Assembly (NCBI GenBank): GCA_046732255.1
Contig: JBKPMR010000022.1
Span: 1-64,000, forward strand
Length of the DNA: 64,000 nt
Reading direction: 5' to 3'
Source of the DNA: DATBLE01 sp046732255
Lineage (GTDB): Bacteria > Actinomycetota > Thermoleophilia > Gaiellales > Gaiellaceae
Within the stretch, counting starts at the first letter, position 1, and every line of letters begins with the position of its first letter. A program made the translations under genes and the position numbers. A model generated the notes under the pieces. The model searched no databases. It worked only from the letters and a program-made list of their open reading frames with translations, and was not told the DNA's origin. Positions 58,426 to 64,000 of the stretch are shown here, piece by piece.

Positions 58426-59251
58426 CCCGTCGATCGCGGTCGTCGGGTCGATCAACCTCGACCTGGTCGCCCGCTGCGAGCGGCTGCCGCGGGCGGGGGA
58501 GACGTTGACGGACGCGACGTTCGAGCGGGTCCCGGGCGGCAAGGGCGCCAACCAGGCGCTGGCGGCTGCCCGGCTCGGGGCAGGCGTGTCGCTGTACGGC
58601 GCGGTCGGCCGGGACCCGTTCGCGGACGAGGCGCTGACGCTGCTCGACGAGGGCGGCGTCGCGCTGGAGGGCGTCGAACGGGTGGACGAGCCGACAGGCG
58701 TCGCGCTGATCGTGGTCGGCGACGACGGCGAGAACCAGATCGTCGTCGCGCCGGGGGCGAACGGGACGGCCGGCGCCCCTTCGGGCCTCGACCGGGCAGA
58801 CGCGGTGCTGTGCCAGCTCGAGATCCCGGTGGAGACCGTCGTCCGTGCGGCCGCCGACGCACGGTTCTTCTGCCTCAACGCCGCACCCGCCCGGCCGCTC
58901 CCGGAGGAGCTACTCGCAGCGGTCGACCTGCTCGTCGTGAACCGGTACGAGCTGGAAGCGGTCGGACGCTTCGAGGGGATGGTCGCGCTCACGCTCGGCG
59001 CCGAGGGAGCGGTGCTGGTGGAGGGCGGGGAGGAGGTCGCGCGCGCCGCGCCGCCGTCGGTCGATTCCGTCGACGGCACTGCGGCGGGCGACGCGTTCAC
59101 GGCGTGCCTACTCGTGTCGCTGCTCGAGGGACGGACCCGCGAGGAAGCACTCGCCCGGGCCTGTGCCGCCGGCGCGATCGCCGCCTCGCGGCCGGGAGCC
59201 CAGCCGTCGCTCCCCACCGCGGCGGAGGTAGACGGGATACTGCCGGCATGA
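58415..59251 (+). CDS. rbsK: PfkB family sugar kinase (ribokinase-like), first copy
   Basis: The 278-residue kinase has both PfkB signatures: N-terminal 'GGKGANQALAAARLGAGVSLYGAVGRDPFADEAL' and C-terminal 'DSVDGTAAGDAFTACLLVSLLEG' with the catalytic base D in D-G-T-A-A-G-D (usual D-T-x-G-A-G-D, here with Ala for Gly). 'SINLDLVARCERLPRAGET' is the ribokinase start. Ribose is the most likely substrate, because a nucleoside hydrolase that releases ribose follows with ATGA overlap. The TTG start is inside the preceding gene. A second, similar kinase lies 4 kb downstream. Confidence 0.88.
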   Translation: MPPSPSIAVVGSINLDLVARCERLPRAGETLTDATFERVPGGKGANQALAAARLGAGVSLYGAVGRDPFADEALTLLDEGGVALEGVERVDEPTGVALIVVGDDGENQIVVAPGANGTAGAPSGLDRADAVLCQLEIPVETVVRAAADARFFCLNAAPARPLPEELLAAVDLLVVNRYELEAVGRFEGMVALTLGAEGAVLVEGGEEVARAAPPSVDSVDGTAAGDAFTACLLVSLLEGRTREEALARACAAGAIAASRPGAQPSLPTAAEVDGILPA

Positions 59252-60171
59252 AGATCCTGCTCGACTGCGACCCCGGTCATGACGACGCGATCGCGCTTCT
59301 GCTCGCGCTGGCGAGCCCCGAGGTCGACCTGGTCGGCGTCACCACCGTCCACGGCAACCAGACGCTCGAGAAGACGACCCTCAACGCACTCAAGCTGCTC
59401 GAGTTCGTCGGCCGCACGGAGGTGCCCATGGCCGCGGGGGCTGACCGGCCGCTCCGGCGCGAGCCGTTCGTCGCGGAGTACGTCCACGGCGAGAGCGGGA
59501 TGGACGGCCCAGCCCTGCCGCAACCGACCACGGCGCCGGTCGACGGCCACGCGGTCGACTTCATCGCGCGCACGGTCTTGGAGTCGGCCGAACCGGTGAC
59601 GCTCGTGCCGACGGGGCCGCTCACCAACATCGGCCTCTTCCTGTCTCTGCACCCCGACGCCGCGGCCCGCGTCGAGCGGATCGTGCTGATGGGCGGCGCG
59701 ATCGGCGAGGGGAACGTCACGCCGGCGGCGGAGTTCAACATCTGGGTCGATCCGGAAGCGGCCGACCGGGTGTTCTCGAGCGGGCTCGACGTGACCATGG
59801 TCGGACTGGACGTCACGCACCGGGCGATCTTCGGCCCCGAGCCGACTGCGCGGCTGAAGGCCGCAGGGCGCGTCGGGGCGATGGTCGCGGAGCTGCTGGA
59901 GTTCTACGGCCGCTTCCACCGCGAGACCTACGGCTGGGACGGCTCGCCGATCCACGACGCGGTCGCGATGGCTCACGCGTTCCGGCAGGGGATCCTCGAG
60001 ACCGTCCGCACCGGCGTCCGCGTCGACTGCGGCGACGAGCTCGGCCGAGGCCGGACGAACGTGGACCTGCGCGGCCGCGTCGGCTGGGAGCCGAACGCCG
60101 AGGTCGCGGTCGAGATCGACGCCGACGCGTTCATCGAGCTGCTGGTCGAGCGGCTCTCGTCGCTCGGTTGA
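59248..60171 (+). CDS. Inosine-uridine-type nucleoside hydrolase, first copy
   Basis: The 307-residue hydrolase splits ribonucleosides into base and ribose. The calcium-binding start ILLDCDPGHDDAIALLLAL (D-x-D-x-x-x-D-D) is complete. 'VGVTTVHGNQTLEKTTLNALKLLEF', 'EYVHGESGMDGPALP', 'LVPTGPLTNIGLFLSLHP', 'MGGAIGEGNVTPAAEFNIWVDPEAA' and the late Asp in 'IHDAVAMA' are the family blocks. It is coupled by ATGA to the ribokinase, which would phosphorylate the released ribose. Base preference (purine, pyrimidine or broad) cannot be decided. Confidence 0.92.
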   Translation: MKILLDCDPGHDDAIALLLALASPEVDLVGVTTVHGNQTLEKTTLNALKLLEFVGRTEVPMAAGADRPLRREPFVAEYVHGESGMDGPALPQPTTAPVDGHAVDFIARTVLESAEPVTLVPTGPLTNIGLFLSLHPDAAARVERIVLMGGAIGEGNVTPAAEFNIWVDPEAADRVFSSGLDVTMVGLDVTHRAIFGPEPTARLKAAGRVGAMVAELLEFYGRFHRETYGWDGSPIHDAVAMAHAFRQGILETVRTGVRVDCGDELGRGRTNVDLRGRVGWEPNAEVAVEIDADAFIELLVERLSSLG

Positions 60172-60225
60172 AGCTGACGTTGACTGCGTTAAAGGGGTAG
60201 GCCTGCGGCCGTCGAAGTCGCGGAC

Positions 60226-62409
60226 ATGGCGCGGAAGAAGCGTCCCGCGAAGCTTCGCCCGAAGACTCCGGCTCGGATCCGGAAGCGCACGCGCCGGAAG
60301 AGCAGCCTGCGCGCGCATCACCATCCGGAGCTCGTCGGGCTCGCTCTGCTGGCGTTTGGGCTGTTCATGGCGACCGTGCTCTACGCCGGCTGGAACGGCG
60401 GCTACGTCGGCCGGGCGATCGGCGACGGCCTCGTCGCCGTCACCGGGGGGATCGCGTACGCGCTGCCGGTCGCGTGTGTCGCCGTCGGTGGGCTGATGGT
60501 GGCGAAGAGCGACCTGCCGCGGGTCGCGCCGTTCCGGACCGGGCTGGTCGTCTGCGCGCTCGGACTGGCGCTGATCCTAGGCAGTGCGCACGGCGGCTAC
60601 CTCGGCAGTGGGCTGGGAGACGTTCTCGGCCGTCCGATCGGCTCCACCGGCACGCACATTCTCGGCGTCTTCCTGCTCGTGGCGGGCGCGCTGCTGGTCA
60701 GCGGCGCATCCGCGGGGGCGATCCTGCGCAGGTCGGCGCACTCGGTTCGCGGCGCGGCACGGCGTCCGGCGCGCCGCAGAATGCGGCCCGAGCCGGCGCC
60801 GGTCGAGGTCGCGCCGCCGCCGATGGTCTCCGCCGCCGCGCCCCCGCCGGTCGACGGCGTCGAGGCCTTCCCCGACGTGGTCGCGCCGACCCCGTTGCTC
60901 GTGCTCGACGGCGCAGCGTCGGCGGGCGAGCCGGAGGACGACGACCAGCGCTCGCTGTTCGACGTCACGGAGACCGGCGACGACGGCGTCTACACGCTCC
61001 CGGATTCCGGCCTCCTGCGCCGGTCGAAGGCCGCCGCCAAGGGCGACGCCGACCAGAGCGGGCGCGTCGCCGGCCTGCTCGTGCAGGCGCTTGCGAACTT
61101 CGGCGTCGACGCAACCGTCGTCGGCGAGATCTCCGGCCCGCGCGTGACCCGGTACGAGCTCCAGCTCGCCCCGGGAACCAAGGTGTCGAAGGTGGCCGCG
61201 CTCAAGGACGACCTCTCCTACGCGCTCGCCACCACGGAGATCCGCATCCTCGCTCCGATCCCCGGCAAGCAGGCGGTCGGCGTGGAGGTGCCCAATCTGT
61301 CGCCGAACCTGGTCACCCTCGGGGACATCTACGGCGAGCTCCCGGCGACGTCGAGCCCGCTCTCCGTCTGGCTCGGCAAGGACATTTCCGGCAACGCGGT
61401 CTGGACCGACCTCGCCCGGATGCCGCACCTCCTGATCGCCGGGACGACCGGCTCGGGCAAGTCCGGCTGCATCAACACGATCCTCACCTCGATCCTGCTC
61501 CGGGCGACGCCGGACGACGTGCGCATGATCCTCGTCGACCCGAAGCGGATCGAGCTCGGGTTCTACGAGTCGATTCCGCACCTGCTAACGCCGGTGGTCT
61601 CGTCGCCCAAGCAGGCGGCCGCGGCGCTGCTGAACGTGGTCGGAGAGATGGAGCGCCGCTACGAGCGGATGAGCCACGTCCGCGCGCGGAGCCTGCCGGA
61701 GATGAATCGCGCGCTCCGCGGGCGGGGGGAGAAGCAGCTGCCGTACCTGCTGGTCGTGATCGACGAGCTCGCCGACCTGATGATGATCTCGCCGCAGGAG
61801 GTGGAGGACGCAGTCATCCGGCTGGCGCAGAAGTCGCGCGCGGTCGGCATCCATCTCGTCCTCGCGACACAGCGTCCGTCGGTGGACGTGATCACGGGCA
61901 TGATCAAGGCGAACGTCCCCTCGCGGATCGCGTTCGCGGTCTCCAGCCAGACCGACTCCCGGGTGATCCTCGACCAGGCCGGGGCGGAGAGCCTGCTCGG
62001 CCAGGGCGACATGCTGTTCAAGCCGCTCGGCACCTCGAGGCTCCAGCGTGTCCAGGGCGCCTACGTGAGCGAGGAGGAGGTCGCGCTGGTCGTCGAGCAG
62101 TGCCGGGCACAGCGCGAGCAGGAGCTCGACGAGTCGATGCTCGAGGCCCCGGAGCGCGACGTGCCGGAAGGCGAGGACGAGGACGGGGACTTCGACCCGG
62201 ACGAGGACCCGCTGCTCGAGCGAGCGATCGAGGTCGTCGTCCAGGCGCAGACCGCGTCGGTCTCGCTCCTCCAGCGCAGGCTGCGGGTCGGCTACACCCG
62301 GGCGGGCAGGCTGATCGACATGCTCGAGCGGCGCGGGATCATCTCGCCGTACGAGGGCTCGAAGCCGCGGCGGGTGCTCGTCGGCGAGAGCGAGACGCTG
62401 GCCTCATAA
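60226..62409 (+). CDS. ftsK: DNA translocase FtsK/SpoIIIE
   Basis: The 727-residue hexameric motor pumps DNA through the closing septum and acts with XerCD at dif. A basic N-terminus (RKKRPAKLRPKTPARIRKRTRRK) precedes about four membrane helices (40-165). A Pro/Ala linker (~170-250) follows. The motor has Walker A GTTGSGKS (~406-413), Walker B 'LLVVIDELADLMM' and 'LVLATQRPSVDVITG'. The gamma winged-helix domain (~665-725; 'SVSLLQRRLRVGYTRAGRLIDMLERRGI') reads KOPS-like sites. It follows the dapA-rnj block as in other actinobacteria, but is flanked on both sides by ribokinase/hydrolase genes. Confidence 0.96.
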   Translation: MARKKRPAKLRPKTPARIRKRTRRKSSLRAHHHPELVGLALLAFGLFMATVLYAGWNGGYVGRAIGDGLVAVTGGIAYALPVACVAVGGLMVAKSDLPRVAPFRTGLVVCALGLALILGSAHGGYLGSGLGDVLGRPIGSTGTHILGVFLLVAGALLVSGASAGAILRRSAHSVRGAARRPARRRMRPEPAPVEVAPPPMVSAAAPPPVDGVEAFPDVVAPTPLLVLDGAASAGEPEDDDQRSLFDVTETGDDGVYTLPDSGLLRRSKAAAKGDADQSGRVAGLLVQALANFGVDATVVGEISGPRVTRYELQLAPGTKVSKVAALKDDLSYALATTEIRILAPIPGKQAVGVEVPNLSPNLVTLGDIYGELPATSSPLSVWLGKDISGNAVWTDLARMPHLLIAGTTGSGKSGCINTILTSILLRATPDDVRMILVDPKRIELGFYESIPHLLTPVVSSPKQAAAALLNVVGEMERRYERMSHVRARSLPEMNRALRGRGEKQLPYLLVVIDELADLMMISPQEVEDAVIRLAQKSRAVGIHLVLATQRPSVDVITGMIKANVPSRIAFAVSSQTDSRVILDQAGAESLLGQGDMLFKPLGTSRLQRVQGAYVSEEEVALVVEQCRAQREQELDESMLEAPERDVPEGEDEDGDFDPDEDPLLERAIEVVVQAQTASVSLLQRRLRVGYTRAGRLIDMLERRGIISPYEGSKPRRVLVGESETLAS

Positions 62410-62412
62410 GAT
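62407..62412 (+). promoter_or_regulatory. Leaderless -10 box for the second ribokinase
   Basis: TAAGAT overlaps the ftsK stop codon and ends six bases before GTG 62419. Confidence 0.45.
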
Positions 62413-62418
62413 CGACAT

Positions 62419-63261
62419 GTGACTCGCATCGCGGTCGTCGGCAGCTACGGCGTCGGGCTTACCTTCGGAGTCGACCGCGCGCCCGACCGCGGGGAGACGC
62501 TGATCGGCTCGCTCTTCCGCACCGACCACGGCGGGAAGGGCTCGAACCAGGCGGTGGGCGCCGCGCGGCTGGGCGCCGAGGTCGCGCTCCTGACCGCGGT
62601 AGGCGAGGACAGCTTCGGCGACGGAGCGTTCGAGCTGTGGGCGGAGGAAGGGGTGGACGCGGCGGGCGTGATCCGCACGCAGTTGCCGACCATGACGGCC
62701 GCGATCGTGGTGGAGGCGAGCGGGGACAACCGGATCGTGATCGTTCCGGGCGCGTTGAGCGCACTCACGCCGGGACACGTCGACGAGTTCTCGCCGCAGA
62801 TCACGGCCGCGGACGTGCTCCTCGTGCAGCTCGAGATCCCGGTCGAGACCGCCCTCCACGCGCTCGAGGTCGGCCGTGCGGCAGGCGTCCGCACCGTCCT
62901 CAACCCGGCGCCGGCTCCGCCCGCCGCGATCGCTCCCGCAGCCGACTACCTGACCCCGAACGAGAGCGAGGCATTCGCGGTCGAGGGAGCGGACGGAACG
63001 CTCGTCGTCACCCTCGGGGAGCAGGGAGCGCGGTTGCGAGGCGACCAGGTTCCGGCGTTCCCGGCCCGCGCAGTCGACTCGACCGGGGCCGGAGATGCGT
63101 TCTGCGCCGCGTTCGCGGTCGCGCTGGCCGAGGGCGCCTCCGATGCCGACGCTGTGCGGTGTGGCTGCGCAGCGGGTGCGCACATGGTCGAGCACGAGGG
63201 AGTGATTCCGGGTCTGCCGACACGTGCGCAGCTCGAGGAGCGGCTCGCGGTCACCGTATGA
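62419..63261 (+). CDS. rbsK: PfkB family sugar kinase (ribokinase-like), second copy
   Basis: The 280-residue ribokinase-like protein has 'GSYGVGLTFGVDRAPDRGETLIGS', 'DHGGKGSNQAVGAARLGAEVALLTAVGEDSFGDGAF' and the catalytic 'VDSTGAGDAFCAAFAVALAEG' (canonical D-S-T-G-A-G-D). The site is closer to consensus than that of the first copy. 'ILNPAP'-like 'TVLNPAPAPP' and 'LTPNESEAFAVEG' are ribokinase blocks. It starts at GTG six bases after a -10 that overlaps the ftsK stop, and overlaps the second nucleoside hydrolase by ATGA. It repeats the arrangement at 58.4-60.2 kb. Confidence 0.9.
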   Translation: MTRIAVVGSYGVGLTFGVDRAPDRGETLIGSLFRTDHGGKGSNQAVGAARLGAEVALLTAVGEDSFGDGAFELWAEEGVDAAGVIRTQLPTMTAAIVVEASGDNRIVIVPGALSALTPGHVDEFSPQITAADVLLVQLEIPVETALHALEVGRAAGVRTVLNPAPAPPAAIAPAADYLTPNESEAFAVEGADGTLVVTLGEQGARLRGDQVPAFPARAVDSTGAGDAFCAAFAVALAEGASDADAVRCGCAAGAHMVEHEGVIPGLPTRAQLEERLAVTV

Positions 63262-64000
63262 GCCGGCTGATCGTCGACACAGACACCGCCGGCGACGACG
63301 TCTTTTCGCTGCTGATCGCGCTCCGCCACCCGGCCGTCGCGCTCGAGGCGATCACCGTCTGCTGCGGCAACGTCGCGTTCGACCAGGAGGTCGAGAACGC
63401 GCTCTACACCGTCGAGACTGCCGGCCATGGCAGCGACGTGCCCGTGTATGCAGGTTGCCGGGAGCCGCTGGTCGCGGAGTGGGTGGGAGCCGAGTACGTC
63501 CACGGCCAGGACGGGATGGGCGATTCGTTCTTTCCCCGGGCGACACAGCGCCCGGAGGCGGAGCACGCGGTCGACGAGCTGGTCCGCCGCGTCGATGAGA
63601 GCCCGGGCGAGCTGACGATCCTCGCGCAGGCTCCGCTCACGAACCTGGCGGTGGCGGTCACGCGCGACCCCTCGATCGCGCAAAAGGTGGCGCACCTCTA
63701 CGTGATGGGCGGCGGCGTCGGCAACATCACGCCGGCCGCGGAGTACAACTTCTACGTCGACCCGGAGGCGGCCAAGATCGTCCTCAACGCGGGCTTCCCG
63801 CTCACCCTCTTCACCTGGTCGCTCACGCGCACGCACGGCGTGTTCGACGACCGGAAGCTGGCGACGATCGCGGCGCTCGGAACGCCGCTCGCGGATTTCT
63901 TCGGCCGGGTAAACCGGAAGGCCCGCGAGTTCGACGACAAGGTCAACCACCTCGGCGGCTCGACCCATCCGGACTCGATGGTCTGCGCGGCGATCGCCGA
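63258..64000 (+). CDS. Nucleoside hydrolase, second copy (cut by the window edge)
   Basis: At least 247 residues are visible; the frame runs off the right end without a stop. The start 'RLIVDTDTAGDDVFSLLIAL' keeps D-x-D-x3-DD. 'EYVHGQDGMGDSFFP', 'ILAQAPLTNLAVAVTRDP' and 'MGGGVGNITPAAEYNFYVDPEAAKIVL' match the family. The central region differs clearly from the first copy, so this is a paralogue with possibly different substrate and not a recent duplicate. ATG overlaps the ribokinase stop (ATGA). Confidence 0.9.
   Translation, partial: MSRLIVDTDTAGDDVFSLLIALRHPAVALEAITVCCGNVAFDQEVENALYTVETAGHGSDVPVYAGCREPLVAEWVGAEYVHGQDGMGDSFFPRATQRPEAEHAVDELVRRVDESPGELTILAQAPLTNLAVAVTRDPSIAQKVAHLYVMGGGVGNITPAAEYNFYVDPEAAKIVLNAGFPLTLFTWSLTRTHGVFDDRKLATIAALGTPLADFFGRVNRKAREFDDKVNHLGGSTHPDSMVCAAIA

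Overview
The window is a gene-dense, high-GC bacterial chromosome segment with about 68 protein genes and one tRNA. It most likely comes from a deep-branching actinobacterium of the Thermoleophilia type (inference). The reasons are the actinobacterial integration host factor (mIHF) next to gmk-rpoZ-coaBC, many GTG/TTG starts, many start codons 6-7 bases after a TANNNT -10 box (leaderless mRNAs), a PyrR site that would hide a ribosome-binding site, and B. subtilis/actinobacterial-type LexA boxes. No rRNA, CRISPR array, transposase or integrase is visible.

Layout. 0.1-3.7 kb: CorA and an accessory patch of small unknown genes, including a three-gene overlapping cassette and an orphan helicase-associated-domain protein, then a PRC-barrel protein and tRNA-Arg(CCG). 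3.9-9.2 kb: a putative D-glutamate pair (DgcA-like epimerase and DUF1611/DgcN), a LexA-controlled LysM protein resembling SOS cell-division inhibitors, RNase Z, DUF2007, a secreted P-domain-like protein and a rhodanese. 9.2-18.5 kb: the pyrimidine operon pyrR-pyrB-pyrC-(nucleotidyltransferase)-carA-carB-pyrK-pyrD. 18.5-20.9 kb: mihF-gmk-rpoZ-coaBC. 20.9-25.5 kb: HtpX/LemA facing a sugar nucleotidyltransferase and TPR gene, then dtd and a beta-propeller/MoaD-like pair.

25.6-49.7 kb is the classical translation/RNA operon rimP-nusA-rnpM-infB-DUF503-rbfA-nrnA-truB-ribF-rpsO-pnp. It is split by an 11.7-kb maltodextrin island (LacI regulator, MalEFG, cytoplasmic GH13, MalK, secreted amylase, MalQ) and by a VapBC module whose toxin gene overlaps rbfA. 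A gamma-glutamyltransferase gene lies opposite, between ribF and rpsO. 49.7-57.8 kb: a membrane protein, a GAF-GGDEF diguanylate cyclase, a DHA2-type exporter, an M16 peptidase, dapB-dapA and RNase J. 57.9-64 kb: two ribokinase/nucleoside-hydrolase cassettes flanking ftsK; the last gene is cut by the window edge.

Small palindromic repeats run through the window. One class has arms around a central base (GTGCC-W-GGCAC, GGGGTC-W-GACCCC, GGGAC-W-GTCCC). A second class has GGGGGAACC-type arms and a CCCCCTTCTTC-like tail. They sit at gene ends, inside operons and in a divergent promoter region, and in several places they supply start-proximal codons or stop codons to neighbouring genes. Other notable signals are a possible two-state RNA leader before pnp, a CTG start for carB, and a carB lacking much of the usual oligomerisation domain.
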